Source of the DNA: Halostella litorea
GTDB lineage: Archaea > Halobacteriota > Halobacteria > Halobacteriales > Natronoarchaeaceae
Assembly (NCBI RefSeq): GCF_004785955.1
Contig: NZ_SJER01000001.1
Location: forward strand, 806,001 to 870,000
Direction of reading: 5' to 3'
Length of the DNA: 64,000 nucleotides
The position numbers and the translations under genes were made by a program. The notes below the pieces were generated by a model. That model did not search any database. It was given only the letters and a program-made list of their open reading frames with translations, and was not told the DNA's origin. Shown piece by piece: positions 28,944-38,253 of the stretch (position 1 is the first letter of the stretch; each line of letters opens with the position of its first letter).

Positions 28944-30374
28944 ATGACGCAGCTACGTCGAGCGCGGGACGGGGTCGTCACCGACGCCATGGAGCGAGTC
29001 GCCGAACGCGAGAACGTCGACCCCGAGTTCGTCCGCGAACAGGTCGCCGAGGGGCAGGCGGTGATCCCCAACAACGAGCACCACGACCGGCTCGACCCGA
29101 TGATCATCGGGCGCGAGTTCGCGACGAAGGTCAACGCCAACATCGGCAACAGCGAGACGACGAGCGACGTCGAGGGCGAACTGGAGAAGCTCCACGCGGC
29201 CGTCCACCACGGCGCGGACACCGTGATGGACCTGAGCACGGGCGGTGACCTCGACCGGATCCGCGAGGCGAACCTCGCGCGCTCGCCGGTGCCCGTCGGC
29301 ACCGTCCCGATCTACGAGGCGGTCACGGCGGTCGACGACGTCGCGGACCTGACGCCCGACCTCCTGCTGGACGTCATCGAGAAGCAGGCCGAGCAGGGCG
29401 TCGACTACATGACGGTCCACGCAGGGGTGCTCATGGAACACCTCCCGCTGACCGACGGCCGGAAGACCGGGATCGTCTCGCGGGGCGGGTCGCTGCTCGC
29501 CCAGTGGATGGAGGAGAACGGCGAGCAGAACCCCCTCTACACGGAGTTCGAGGCGATCTGCGAGATATTCGCCGAGCACGACGTGACGTTCAGCCTCGGC
29601 GACGGCCTGCGGCCGGGCTGTCTCGCCGACGCGAGCGACGAGGCCCAGTTCGCCGAACTGGAGACGCTCGGCGAACTCACCCGGACCGCCCAGGACCGCG
29701 GCGTGCAGGTGATGGTCGAGGGGCCGGGCCACGTCCCGATGGACGAGGTGGCCGACAACGTCCGCCGCCAGCAGGAGGTCTGCGACGGCGCGCCGTTCTA
29801 CGTGCTCGGCCCGCTCGTGACCGACATCGCGCCGGGCTACGACCACATCACCAGCGCCATCGGCGCGACGGAGGCCGCCCGGGCCGGCGCGGCAATGCTG
29901 TGTTACGTCACGCCCAAGGAGCACCTCGGCCTCCCCAAGCGCGAGGACGTGCGCGACGGGCTGGCCGCCTACCGCATCGCCGCCCACGCCGCCGACGTGG
30001 CGAACGGCCGCGAGGGGGCCCGCGACTGGGACGACGCGCTCTCGGAGGCCCGCTACGAGTTCGACTGGTCCGAGCAGTTCGAACTCTCGCTGGACCCCGA
30101 GCGCGCCCGCGAGTACCACGACCAGACCCTCCCCGGCGACAACTACAAGGAGGCGCGCTTTTGCTCGATGTGCGGCGTCGAGTTCTGCTCGATGCGGATC
30201 GACCAGGACGCCAGGGACGCCGACGGCGAGATGGCGTCGATCGCGGACGACACCGACCTCGCGGACTCGCCGGCGGCCGAGGCGAACCTGCCGCCGGTCG
30301 GGTTCCACGACGTCGACGACCCGCCCGCGGCGACGGACGGCGACGAGCGTCACGCACCGGAAACCGACGACTGA
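28944..30374 (+). CDS. thiC: Phosphomethylpyrimidine synthase
   Basis: Radical-SAM enzyme that converts aminoimidazole ribotide to HMP phosphate for thiamine synthesis. The 476-aa protein has ThiC hallmarks: [48 protein letters not shown] and the C-terminal iron-sulfur motif CSMCGVEFC (CX2CX4C). It lacks the long N-terminal domain of bacterial ThiC, as is normal in archaea. About 50 acidic residues follow the cluster. The operator-like repeat at the start suggests thiamine control. The divergent SSS/DUF3311 pair might be linked, but nothing proves it. Confidence 0.97.
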   Translation: MTQLRRARDGVVTDAMERVAERENVDPEFVREQVAEGQAVIPNNEHHDRLDPMIIGREFATKVNANIGNSETTSDVEGELEKLHAAVHHGADTVMDLSTGGDLDRIREANLARSPVPVGTVPIYEAVTAVDDVADLTPDLLLDVIEKQAEQGVDYMTVHAGVLMEHLPLTDGRKTGIVSRGGSLLAQWMEENGEQNPLYTEFEAICEIFAEHDVTFSLGDGLRPGCLADASDEAQFAELETLGELTRTAQDRGVQVMVEGPGHVPMDEVADNVRRQQEVCDGAPFYVLGPLVTDIAPGYDHITSAIGATEAARAGAAMLCYVTPKEHLGLPKREDVRDGLAAYRIAAHAADVANGREGARDWDDALSEARYEFDWSEQFELSLDPERAREYHDQTLPGDNYKEARFCSMCGVEFCSMRIDQDARDADGEMASIADDTDLADSPAAEANLPPVGFHDVDDPPAATDGDERHAPETDD

Positions 30375-30421
30375 CGCGGTCGGGCCGTGGTTATTTGCCG
30401 CCCGCGTCCGACGCCGTTGCT

Positions 30422-31141
30422 ATGCAGACGGCCATTCAGCTGCACACGCTCCGTCACGTCGACGAGTCGACCCCGGCCCTCCTCGACCGCGTCGGCGACA
30501 CGGCCCTCGACGGCGTCGAGTTCGCGGACGCGCCCGGCGGCGACGTTCAGGGGGCGCTCGCCGACGCCGGGCTGTCGGCCGCCGCCGCCCACGTCGATAT
30601 CGAGGCGCTGGAGGCCGACGTCCAGTCGGTCGCCGCCACCTGCGACGCCGCGGGCTGTAACACGGTCGTCGTACCCTACCTCGACGAGTCCGACTTCGAG
30701 TCCGAGCGGGCGGTCGAGGCGACCGCCAGCCGGCTCACCGCCGCCGGGGACGCGCTCGCCGACCGCGGCCTGCGGCTCGCCTACCACAACCACGACCACG
30801 AGTTCACCGACCTCGGCGACGGGACCGCGTTCGACCTGCTGGTCGAGAAGCTCGGCGACACCGTGGCCGTCGAACTGGACCTGGGCTGGGCGCTCGCCGC
30901 GGGCCAGGACCCCGCCGCCCTGCTCTCCCGGCTCGGCACCGTCCCGCTGGTCCACCTGAAGGACGTGGACGCGGCGACGGGGACGCCGGTCGCGCTCGGC
31001 GAGGGCGACCTCGACGTCGACGGCTGCGTGGCCGCGGCCCGGGACGCCGGCGTCGAGTGGCTGGTGTACGAACACGACGACCCCGCGGACCCGCTGTCGG
31101 CGCTGTCACGCGGCGCGGGGACGCTCGCTGACTTTCGTTAG
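30422..31141 (+). CDS. Sugar phosphate isomerase/epimerase-like TIM-barrel protein
   Basis: A 239-aa AP-endonuclease-2-type TIM barrel. Recognisable elements are the N-terminal QLHTLRHVDES, LAYHNHDHEF (metal/substrate histidines), VAVELDLGWALAAGQDP and VPLVHLKDVDAATG, all in the positions seen in xylose-isomerase-like sugar epimerases, including inosose dehydratase/IolE relatives. A TTATTT box lies about 28 nt before the ATG. The substrate is unknown. It follows thiC by 47 nt with its own promoter. Confidence 0.87.
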   Translation: MQTAIQLHTLRHVDESTPALLDRVGDTALDGVEFADAPGGDVQGALADAGLSAAAAHVDIEALEADVQSVAATCDAAGCNTVVVPYLDESDFESERAVEATASRLTAAGDALADRGLRLAYHNHDHEFTDLGDGTAFDLLVEKLGDTVAVELDLGWALAAGQDPAALLSRLGTVPLVHLKDVDAATGTPVALGEGDLDVDGCVAAARDAGVEWLVYEHDDPADPLSALSRGAGTLADFR

Positions 31142-31173
31142 CGCCGGAAACGACGACAACTATTTGAAGCGTC

Positions 31174-31194
31174 GACCGCGAATTATACGCGGTC
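31174..31194 (+). promoter_or_regulatory. Palindrome enclosing the TATA element of dnaG
   Basis: Seven-base arms GACCGCG (31174-31180) and CGCGGTC (31188-31194) form a perfect inverted repeat around a 7-nt AT centre, AATTATA, which is the probable TATA element. The dnaG ATG is 51 nt downstream, so the transcript would have a short leader. A protein bound to both arms would compete with TBP. Confidence 0.5.
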
Positions 31195-31245
31195 CATGGA
31201 TACTCATGGCATCCCAATCCAGCCCGACATCCGGGCAGATCACCA

Positions 31246-32613
31246 ATGGACGATACAGCCAAATATCTCATCCACGCAGACGTCTCCGCCGACGGGGTGG
31301 TAGAGCGGAGTGACGTCGTCGGCGCCATCTACGGGCAGACCGAAGGCCTCCTCGGCGACGAGCTCGACCTCCGCGGGCTCCAGCAGTCCTCGAAGGTCGG
31401 CCGCATCGAGGTAGAGATACGTAGCGAGAACGGCCGGTCGACCGGGACGGCCACCATCGCGACGAGCCTCGACAAGGTCGAGACGGCGACGCTCGCGGCC
31501 GCCCTGGAGACCCTCTCCCGCATCGGACCGTGCAAGGCCGAACTCGAAGTCACCGACATCGAGGACGTGCGCGCGGCCAAGCGCCGCTGGGTCGTCGAGC
31601 GCGCCCAGGAGCTGCTCCGCGAGTCGTTCGACGACGGGGTGATGACCAGCGAGGAGATACTCGACGAGGTCAGGGGGAGCATCCGCGTCGCCGACATCAC
31701 GGAGTACGAGGGCCAGCCCGCCGGCCCCAACGTCGCCGAGAGCGACGCCGTCGTCGTCGTCGAGGGGCGGGCGGACGTGCTGACGCTGCTGCGCTACGGC
31801 ATCAAAAACGCCGTCGCGGTCGAGGGGACGGACGTTCCCGAGGCCGTCGGCGAACTCACGGCCGACCGGACGGTCACCGCCTTCCTCGACGGGGACCGCG
31901 GCGGCCACCTCATCCTGCGCGAACTGGCGCAGGTCGGCGACGTCGACTACGTCGCCTTCGCCCCCGAGGGGAAGTGCGTCGAGGACCTCTCCCGGGAGGA
32001 GGTCTTCGCCGCCCTCCGCGAGAAGACGCCGTACGGCTCGGTCGCGAACCGGGCCGACCCCGGCGAGGCCGTCGCCACCGACGGCAGCCGGTCGCCCTCC
32101 CCGCCGGCCGACGAGGGGCCGGGGAGCGCCCCGTCGCCCGCGACCCCCGACTCGCCGGATGGCGTCGGGTCGGACGCCGCGGACGCCGCCGAGCCGCTCC
32201 GACGCGGCGCGGCGGACGAGAGCGCCACGGCGGAGCCGGAAAGCGCGGCCACGGAGCCCGCCGAGGCAACGGCCCCGACGGAAGCCGCCGAGTCGGCGGG
32301 CGACGAGGACGCCGGCCCGGAAACGCTCCGGGACCACATCGCAGCCGTGATCGACGGAGGACTGGGCGTCGTTCGCCTGCTGGACGGCGACGCCGCAGTT
32401 CTCGCCGAAGCGCCGGCCGACGAGGCCCGGGACGCCATCGACGGGGCCGAGCGGGTGCCCGACGCCGTCGTCGTCGACGGCGTCGTCACGCAGAAGGTCG
32501 CGGACGTGGCGGCCGACCGCGGCGTCGACACCGTCGTCGGCCGCGAACTGGGCGAGTTCACGAAACGCCCCACCGGCGTCCGCGTCCACGCGGCCGCCGA
32601 CGTCGCGCTGTAA
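31246..32613 (+). CDS. dnaG: Archaeal DnaG-type primase
   Basis: Archaeal DnaG, known as an RNA-exosome subunit with primase-like activity. The 455-aa protein has the N-terminal archaeal domain (DDTAKYLIHADVSADGVVERSDVVGAIYGQTEGLL region), a TOPRIM domain with E173 in VVVEGRADV and D215/D217 in LDGDRGG, an Ala/Glu/Pro-rich acidic linker (residues about 270-355) and a conserved C-terminal domain (DHIAAVIDGGLGVVRLLDGD... to the end) that binds the exosome in relatives. A palindrome spans its promoter. Confident identification. Confidence 0.95.
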   Translation: MDDTAKYLIHADVSADGVVERSDVVGAIYGQTEGLLGDELDLRGLQQSSKVGRIEVEIRSENGRSTGTATIATSLDKVETATLAAALETLSRIGPCKAELEVTDIEDVRAAKRRWVVERAQELLRESFDDGVMTSEEILDEVRGSIRVADITEYEGQPAGPNVAESDAVVVVEGRADVLTLLRYGIKNAVAVEGTDVPEAVGELTADRTVTAFLDGDRGGHLILRELAQVGDVDYVAFAPEGKCVEDLSREEVFAALREKTPYGSVANRADPGEAVATDGSRSPSPPADEGPGSAPSPATPDSPDGVGSDAADAAEPLRRGAADESATAEPESAATEPAEATAPTEAAESAGDEDAGPETLRDHIAAVIDGGLGVVRLLDGDAAVLAEAPADEARDAIDGAERVPDAVVVDGVVTQKVADVAADRGVDTVVGRELGEFTKRPTGVRVHAAADVAL

Positions 32614-32709
32614 CCGCGCGGCCTGCCCTCCCGGGCACCGCCGGCGGCAATGCGCGCGGCTACGTACTGTGACGGCGACGCGCAACGGCTATTACTGCGA
32701 CCCCGACGC

Positions 32710-33156
32710 TCACAGCGACCGCCGGAGCAGGAGCGCCGCCCCGCCGCCGTCGTAGTGGTCCTCGACCCGTTCGCGTTGCTCGAAGCCGAACTCGGCGTAC
32801 AGGTCGCGCGCCGCATCGTTGTCCGGCTCGACGGCGATCTCGGCGACGTCGCACCCCGCGTCCCGCAGCCGCGCGAGCGCGGCGGCGAGGAGCCGCCGCC
32901 CCCGCCCCTGTCGGCGATACGCCGGCGCGACGACCAGTTCCGCGACGTGGGCCGGGTCCGACCCCGTCGTCGCGAGGACGTACCCGACCGGGGTCGCGGT
33001 CGCGTTCGCGGCCGCCGCGGGGTCGGCCGGGACCGAGACGAGGACGACGCCGGGGCCGTCGATGACCGTCGTCAACAGCGGCGGCGAGGACTCGGGCAGG
33101 AGGGACTGGAGCGCGAGGAGCGCGGGCAGGTCGTCGGGGGACACCGGGCGGATCAC
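32710..33156 (-). CDS. GNAT-family N-acetyltransferase
   Basis: A 148-aa acetyltransferase with the acetyl-CoA motif VAPAYRRQGRGRRLLAAAL (residues about 93-110) and the C-terminal IAVEPDNDAARDLYAEFGFEQRERVEDHYDG, both typical of RimI-like enzymes. The start is a GTG at 33156 overlapping the stop of the DUF92 gene (GTGA). Translation upstream in the same frame is a shadow of DUF92. Substrate unknown; RimI-like N-terminal protein acetylation is possible. Confidence 0.88.
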   Translation of the reverse strand: MIRPVSPDDLPALLALQSLLPESSPPLLTTVIDGPGVVLVSVPADPAAAANATATPVGYVLATTGSDPAHVAELVVAPAYRRQGRGRRLLAAALARLRDAGCDVAEIAVEPDNDAARDLYAEFGFEQRERVEDHYDGGGAALLLRRSL

Positions 33157-34493
33157 GCGATCCCCGGAACGCCGGCGACGACGGCCATCCCCGCGCCGAC
33201 GACGGCGCCCGAGAGCGTCGCCAAGAAGTTGACCCCCTGGTTGCCGAGCCGGCCGCCCTCGATCGTCGCGCCCAGCAGGCTGTCGACGGTCATCCCCGCG
33301 ACGCCGGCGAGCAGGACGACGCCGCCGCCGGCGGTGCCGACCGCGTCGAACAGGGCGACGGCGATGAGCGCGATCAGCGACGCGCCGGCGAAGCCGGCCA
33401 CCTCGCCCTGCCAGGTGACGCCGCCGTCGGTGCCGGGTTCGACCGTCTCGAGCGTCGTGATCAGCCGCGGGCGGTCGAACACGCCGCCGATCTCGCTGGA
33501 GAGGGTGTCGCTCATCGCGGTCGAGACGGAGCCGGCGAACGCGTACAGGAAAACGAGCCCCTCGACCCGGAGCCCGCCGGCGACGGTGAACTCGACCGGC
33601 GCGGCGGCGTAGCCGAGGACGGCCGCCAGCGCCACGGTGGCGTTGCTGAACACGTTTGCGCTCCCGCGTGCGCCCTCGTTCTCCTCGGCGACGCCCCGCT
33701 GTTCCTTCTCCTCGTACCGGAACTTCGTCGAGAGGCCGCCGACCCCGAAGAAGGCGATGATGACGGCGAACCAGCCGATGCCGCCGAGCACGACCGTCAG
33801 CAGGCCGAGAAAGACGCCCGAGAGCATCCCCGACACCGACGCGGTGTCGAGGGCGTACGACGCGTAGCCGACCGCGACCGTCACGGCGATGGCGACGCCG
33901 ACCTCCGTCGCCGTCACGGGGTCGGTCAGCGTCTGAAGGAACCACAGCAGCAGGCCGACCGACAGGAGGACGAGCGGGTCGTCGCGCTCGAAGAAGACCG
34001 CCCGGAGCAGGCCGCCGAGCAGCGCGGCGCTGGCGGCGAGGAAGGCGACGGTAGGCGGCGTCGGCGACGGGGTCCCGCCGAGCGCCGCCGCCGCGACGAC
34101 CCCGCCGGCCGCGCCGGCGGTGCCGGCGACGACGAAGCCGACCGCGTCGGCGAAGGGGTCGGGCCAGCGGCGGTGGACGACCCGCGCCCCGAGGTTGCCG
34201 TAGCTCAGGCAGAGCACCGCCCCGACGAACGCGAGCGCCGGGATCGCGGTGACCGCCGAGAGGATCCCGAGGCCGGTCGCGGCGAGCGAGAAGCCGAGCA
34301 GGCCGTTGAGCCGCCCGTCCTCGCGGTCGCCCGGCCGTGCGAACAGTTCGAACAGCGGGCCGTCGTCGACGACGGCGGCGACGGCCGCGACGGCCGCGAA
34401 CGGGAGCGCGGCCGCCGTCCCGAGCAGGGGCGCGGCCAGCGCGAGGCTGCCCACGGCCGCGAACCCGCCCGCTCGCCGGACTGTCGATGTCAC
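33153..34493 (-). CDS. DUF92-family membrane protein
   Basis: A 446-aa membrane protein with about a dozen helices. The C-terminal half matches the DUF92/TMEM19 family: GGLSTKFRYEEKEQRGVAEENEGARGSANVFSN, then SVSTAMSDTLSSEIG and GATIEGGRLGNQGVNFLAT (only parts quoted). The family includes phytyl-phosphate and related prenyl-phosphate kinases, which is notable beside two cis-prenyltransferase genes. The GTG at 34493 has a TTAAGTG box 28-30 nt upstream; a longer frame exists but crosses the divergent gene. It forms an operon with the GNAT gene. Confidence 0.88.
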   Translation of the reverse strand: MTSTVRRAGGFAAVGSLALAAPLLGTAAALPFAAVAAVAAVVDDGPLFELFARPGDREDGRLNGLLGFSLAATGLGILSAVTAIPALAFVGAVLCLSYGNLGARVVHRRWPDPFADAVGFVVAGTAGAAGGVVAAAALGGTPSPTPPTVAFLAASAALLGGLLRAVFFERDDPLVLLSVGLLLWFLQTLTDPVTATEVGVAIAVTVAVGYASYALDTASVSGMLSGVFLGLLTVVLGGIGWFAVIIAFFGVGGLSTKFRYEEKEQRGVAEENEGARGSANVFSNATVALAAVLGYAAAPVEFTVAGGLRVEGLVFLYAFAGSVSTAMSDTLSSEIGGVFDRPRLITTLETVEPGTDGGVTWQGEVAGFAGASLIALIAVALFDAVGTAGGGVVLLAGVAGMTVDSLLGATIEGGRLGNQGVNFLATLSGAVVGAGMAVVAGVPGIA

Positions 34494-34595
34494 GCTACCG
34501 CGTCCGTTTGTAGGTTGGTCACTTAACCTTCCCGAAGGCAACGGGCGACGGCGTCGACCCGTGAGCTTTAGGCGGCCGGCCGGCAACGTCGTGGC

Positions 34596-35204
34596 GTGGG
34601 ACTGTACGACCGGTATCTCGCCGCTCGCCTCCGGACGGCCGACTACGAGCGGCCCGACCACGTCGCCGTCGTCATCACCGAGCGCGACCTGCTGGAGCAG
34701 GGCGCCTACGACACGCTGGAGGACGCCTTCGCCTGGGCGTTCGAGTACGGGGCCGAGCGCGTCACCGTGCCCGTCAGCGTCCTCGACGAGGCCGCCGTCC
34801 CGACGCTGAAGCGGCAGTTCGACGACATCGACGCCCCCCGTCCCGTCGACGTCCGCGGCCCGGCCGACGACGAGCCGGCCGACGCGCCGATACAGGTGAG
34901 CATCGGCCTCGGCGGGAAACACGAGTTCACGCACGCCGTGCGCGGGCTGGCCGAGGAGGTCGACGCGGGCGACCTCTCCCCGTCGGAGATCGAGGCCGCG
35001 GACATCGAGGACCGCCTCGTCTTCCCCGAGGAACCCGACCTCGTGATCAAGACCGGGGCCGAACGCCTCTCCGATTTCATGATCTGGCAGTCCGTCTACT
35101 CGGAACTGTACTTCACCGACGTGAACTGGCGGGACTTCCGGAAGCGCGACTACCTGCGGGCGCTCCGGGAGTTCGGCGAGCGGAACAGGCGGTTCGGGCG
35201 ATAG
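34596..35204 (+). CDS. Short cis-prenyltransferase-family protein lacking the DGNRR motif
   Basis: A 202-aa protein. Its second half is clearly cis-prenyltransferase: DLVIKTGAERLSDFMIWQS, YSELYFTDVNWRDFRKRDYLRAL and a terminal RNRRFGR that supplies the RXG motif. The first half lacks the substrate-binding DGNRR sequence; the equivalent region reads HVAVVITERDLLEQG. It is therefore probably a non-catalytic partner, comparable to NgBR/Nus1 subunits of heteromeric enzymes. The start is GTG at 34596 with TTTAGG about 28 nt upstream. It converges with a full-length UppS gene that has the complementary motif pattern. Confidence 0.85.
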   Translation: MGLYDRYLAARLRTADYERPDHVAVVITERDLLEQGAYDTLEDAFAWAFEYGAERVTVPVSVLDEAAVPTLKRQFDDIDAPRPVDVRGPADDEPADAPIQVSIGLGGKHEFTHAVRGLAEEVDAGDLSPSEIEAADIEDRLVFPEEPDLVIKTGAERLSDFMIWQSVYSELYFTDVNWRDFRKRDYLRALREFGERNRRFGR

Positions 35205-35235
35205 AGGGCGACGACTGGGACGGTACCCCGAGGCG

Positions 35236-36183
35236 TCAGTCGGCCGCCCTGACCTCGTCGTCCTCGACGGCGAGTTCGTCGGCGGCTATCTCGTCGGCGG
35301 TCGAGCGCTCGCCGCTCGGCAGGGAGTCGCGGAATCGGCGGACGACGCTGCGGGCCTCGTCGAGTTCGACGCCGCCCAGCGCCCGCAGGAGCGCGAGGCC
35401 GCGGCGCGCACGCGTGCGCCGCCACGAGCGCTCGCGGTGTTCGTACGTCCGGATCCCCCGGAGGAAGTCGACGCGGGAGAACTCCGGCCAGTAGGGGGCA
35501 CAGAAGTACACCGCGGCCTCGTTGCCGTTCGCGTGCCACGGGAGGAAGTTGCTGGTGCGCTCGTCGCCGCCGGGGCGGATGATGAGGTCCACGTCGCGGA
35601 CCGGGCGGTCGTACAGGCGCTCCTCGACGGTCTCCACGTCGACGTCGTCGGGGTCGAGTTCGCCGGCGTCGACGTCCGCGGCGACGCTCCGGGCGGCCGA
35701 CAGCAGTTCGGCGCGGCCGCCGTAGGCCAGCGCGATGTTCAGGACGAAGCCGTCGTAGCCGCGGGTCCGGTCCTCCGCGTACGCGACCGCCTCCCGCACG
35801 CGCTCCGGCAGCCGGTCGACGTCGCCGAGCGCGCGGATACAGACGCCCTCGTCGTGGATGCGGTCGGCGTCGGCGAAGTCGTACAGCTTCTCCACCAGCA
35901 GGTCGAACAGCGCCTCCCGCTCCTCGGCGGGGCGGTTGAAGTTCTCGGTCGAGAAGGTGTACAGCGTGAGCTCGTCGATGCCGAGCTCCCCGCACCAGTC
36001 GAGGATCTGTTCGGTCGTCTGCGCGCCGGCGCGGTGGCCGTCGTGGGCGTCGCCGCCCCGCTTTTCGGCGTACCGGCGGTTGCCGTCCTGGATGACGGCG
36101 ACGTGGGACGGCGTCCCGGATATCTCGCGCTCCAGCAGCCGCTCGTAGGCGGCGTCGACGCGCTCGCGGAGGCGGGACAGCAT
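35236..36183 (-). CDS. uppS: Cis-prenyltransferase (polyprenyl diphosphate synthase), catalytic type
   Basis: Builds long-chain cis-polyprenyl diphosphate, the precursor of the dolichol-type lipid carrier for S-layer N-glycosylation. The 315-aa protein has IQDGNRRYAEKRG (D33 catalytic), LTLYTFSTENFNRP, DLIIRPGGDERTSNFLPW and the YWPEF segment. Where most homomeric enzymes have a terminal RXG motif, it reads RERSWRR, followed by an Arg-rich and acidic tail of about 60 residues. The ATG at 36183 is preferred over an in-frame TTG two codons upstream. Confidence 0.93.
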   Translation of the reverse strand: MLSRLRERVDAAYERLLEREISGTPSHVAVIQDGNRRYAEKRGGDAHDGHRAGAQTTEQILDWCGELGIDELTLYTFSTENFNRPAEEREALFDLLVEKLYDFADADRIHDEGVCIRALGDVDRLPERVREAVAYAEDRTRGYDGFVLNIALAYGGRAELLSAARSVAADVDAGELDPDDVDVETVEERLYDRPVRDVDLIIRPGGDERTSNFLPWHANGNEAAVYFCAPYWPEFSRVDFLRGIRTYEHRERSWRRTRARRGLALLRALGGVELDEARSVVRRFRDSLPSGERSTADEIAADELAVEDDEVRAAD

Positions 36184-36285
36184 GCTCAAATACGACCACT
36201 ATGTCGGTCACCATGTGTCTTGTGTGTCACCTCTCCCCGCGGTGGCGCCGGCGGGGCGAGCGCTCGTCGGGCCGAGTCGCATGGC

Positions 36286-36291
36286 TTATAT
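36286..36291 (+). promoter_or_regulatory. TATA box of the cold-shock gene
   Basis: TTATAT within GCTTATATGC is centred about 29 nt before the ATG at 36318, giving a leaderless or near-leaderless transcript. This is one of the clearest TATA elements in the window, consistent with strong expression. Confidence 0.7.
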
Positions 36292-36317
36292 GCACGCGGC
36301 GATTCTGGAGAGTTGCA

Positions 36318-36512
36318 ATGGCGAAAGGTACGGTTGACTTCTTCAACGACACGGGCGGTTACGGTTTCATTGACAGCGACGACTCCGAGGAGGACGTGTT
36401 CTTCCACATGGAGGACGTCGGCGGTCCTGACCTCGAGGAGGGGCAGGAGGTCGAGTTCGACATCGAGCAGGCCGACAAGGGCCCGCGCGCGACGAACCTC
36501 GAGCGTCTGTAA
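36318..36512 (+). CDS. Cold-shock domain protein
   Basis: A 64-aa single cold-shock domain that binds single-stranded RNA/DNA. KGTVDFFNDTGGYGFIDSDD contains RNP1 (GYGFI) and DVFFHMED contains RNP2. Compared with bacterial CspA it is strongly acidic, as in other haloarchaea. The ATG at 36318 matches the TATA position. Monocistronic. Confidence 0.95.
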   Translation: MAKGTVDFFNDTGGYGFIDSDDSEEDVFFHMEDVGGPDLEEGQEVEFDIEQADKGPRATNLERL

Positions 36513-36694
36513 ACCGGCTACGAAGCCCACACGAATCCGGGCGCTGTCAGGCGGTGCGGTGACGCGCATCTACGGGGGGTGACCCTCTCGCAGTCCGCCC
36601 GTGCATCGTTTCTTCATTCTTTCGACGCCGCGAGCGACGCGACAGCGGCGACGAAGCAAGTAACATAAGGGACCCCGAGCCGTCGGTTCGGACA

Positions 36695-37093
36695 ATGGCC
36701 GAAGCTCTGGACGACGACCTGTACCGGCGGACGAAACAGCTGCTCGAACCCGGCGAGATCGAACTCAACGGCGCGGTCGTCCACACCGGCATCGAGTCAC
36801 AGGACGACATCGCGATGACGCAGGCAACGATCGACGTCGGGGAGATCATCGCCGAGCACGCGACCGACGCGGACACGTACGTCTACTCCGGCTCCGACGA
36901 CCCCGAGTTCGCGTCGAACCAGCACCAGGGGCGCACGCTGGACGGCGACGAGTTCGTCTGGGAGTGCCAGCAGCTCCTGCGCGAGGGGACGTACGACGTG
37001 GTGTTTTACTACGAGGCGAGCGCCGACCACGAGGCGATCCTCGACGACGTCCGCGAGGAGGGGTTCGACGTGACGGGCGTCCGCGGGGACTGA
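36695..37093 (+). CDS. Conserved haloarchaeal protein (DUF5778-like)
   Basis: A 132-aa acidic protein, MAEALDDDLYRRTKQLLEPGEIELNGAVVHT..., with the recognisable block SGSDDPEFASNQHQGRTLDGDEFVWECQQLLREG and VFYYEASADHEAILD. I recognise it as a family found across haloarchaea; function unknown. No membrane segment. It precedes the tetrapyrrole operon, which has its own TATA box. Confidence 0.82.
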   Translation: MAEALDDDLYRRTKQLLEPGEIELNGAVVHTGIESQDDIAMTQATIDVGEIIAEHATDADTYVYSGSDDPEFASNQHQGRTLDGDEFVWECQQLLREGTYDVVFYYEASADHEAILDDVREEGFDVTGVRGD

Positions 37094-37176
37094 CCCGGCC
37101 GTAAACCGGGGCGGAGCCGTCGCCCGGCCGGGGCTGCCTCGCATCGCTTATACGCGCCCGGTTCCCAGTTCCGACC

Positions 37177-38241
37177 ATGAGCGAGACGGACCTCGACCTG
37201 GACGAGCGGGACCGCGCCGTCGTCAACGCCTTTCAGGGCGGCTTCCCCGTCGTCTGGGACCCGTTCGAGCCGGCGGCCGCGGCGCTGCGGGAGCGGGGCG
37301 TCGACCTGGACGCCGACGAACTGCTGGCGCGGGTCCGGGACCTCGACGAGCGCGGCATACTGACGCGGTTCGGCCCGCTGATCAACGCCCAGGAGATCGG
37401 CGGGGCGGCGACGCTGGTGGCGATGCACGCGCCCGAGGACCGGTACGAGGCGGTCGCGGAGACGGTCAACGCCCACCGCGAGGTGGCCCACAACTACGAG
37501 CGCGAACACCCCCACCTCAACATGTGGTTCGTCGTCTCGGTCGCCGACGAGGGCCGCGTCGACGAGGTGCTGGCCGAGATCGAGGCCGAGACGGGCCAGG
37601 AGACGTACAACCTCCCCAAGCGGCGGGAGTTCCGCGTCGAGGCGAAGTTCCACGTCGACGGGCCGATCCCCGAGGGCGACGTCGACCTCTCCGACCTGGG
37701 GCCGGACGTGACGCCGACCGACGCGGAGACGCTGACGCCCGCCGAGCGCGACCTCGTGGTCGAGGTACAGGACGGCCTCCCCGTCAGCGCGACGCCGTAC
37801 CGCGACGTCGCCGAGACGCTGGGCGCGGACGTCGACTGGGTGCTGGAGACGATCAAGCGGTTCGACGCGGAGGGGAAGATCCGGCGGGTCGGCGTCATCC
37901 CGACCCACTACGCGCTCGGCTACACCGAGAACGGGATGACGGTGTGGGACGTGCCCGACGACGTCGTCGACGAGGTCGGCCCCGAGATCGCCGCACTCCC
38001 GTTCGTCACGCACTGCTACCGGCGGCCGCGCCACGAGGGCGTCTGGCCGTACAACTTCTTCGCGATGACCCACGGCCGCAGCGAGGCGGAGAGCGAGCGC
38101 CGGATCGAGCAGGTCCGGGACCGGATGGCCGAGTTCTGGGACGTGGGCGAGGACGACTGGGACACGCTGTTCTCGACGCGCATTCTCAAGAAGACGGGCA
38201 TCCGCATCGAGGAGCGCGCGACCGCGAACACGAGCGAGTAA
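37177..38241 (+). CDS. Siroheme decarboxylase, AhbA-AhbB fusion
   Basis: Removes two acetate carboxyls from siroheme to give didecarboxysiroheme in the archaeal heme pathway. The 354-aa protein has two homologous Lrp/AsnC-like halves, each with a winged helix then a ferredoxin-like domain: residues about 8-165 (DERDRAVVNAFQGGFPVVWDPF...RFGPLINAQEIGG) and about 180-340 (PAERDLVVEVQDGLPVSATPY...RRVGVIPTHYALGY). In many organisms AhbA and AhbB are separate subunits; here they are fused. GCTTATACGC lies about 27 nt before the ATG. It heads an operon with a precorrin-2 dehydrogenase and hemA. Confidence 0.92.
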   Translation: MSETDLDLDERDRAVVNAFQGGFPVVWDPFEPAAAALRERGVDLDADELLARVRDLDERGILTRFGPLINAQEIGGAATLVAMHAPEDRYEAVAETVNAHREVAHNYEREHPHLNMWFVVSVADEGRVDEVLAEIEAETGQETYNLPKRREFRVEAKFHVDGPIPEGDVDLSDLGPDVTPTDAETLTPAERDLVVEVQDGLPVSATPYRDVAETLGADVDWVLETIKRFDAEGKIRRVGVIPTHYALGYTENGMTVWDVPDDVVDEVGPEIAALPFVTHCYRRPRHEGVWPYNFFAMTHGRSEAESERRIEQVRDRMAEFWDVGEDDWDTLFSTRILKKTGIRIEERATANTSE

Positions 38242-38253
38242 CCCCGATACCAC

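Noticed and set aside
28576-30374. Thiamine or HMP transporter role for the SSS/DUF3311 pair
   Set aside because: Only divergent adjacency to thiC supports it; the operator-like repeat lies over the thiC promoter, not theirs.
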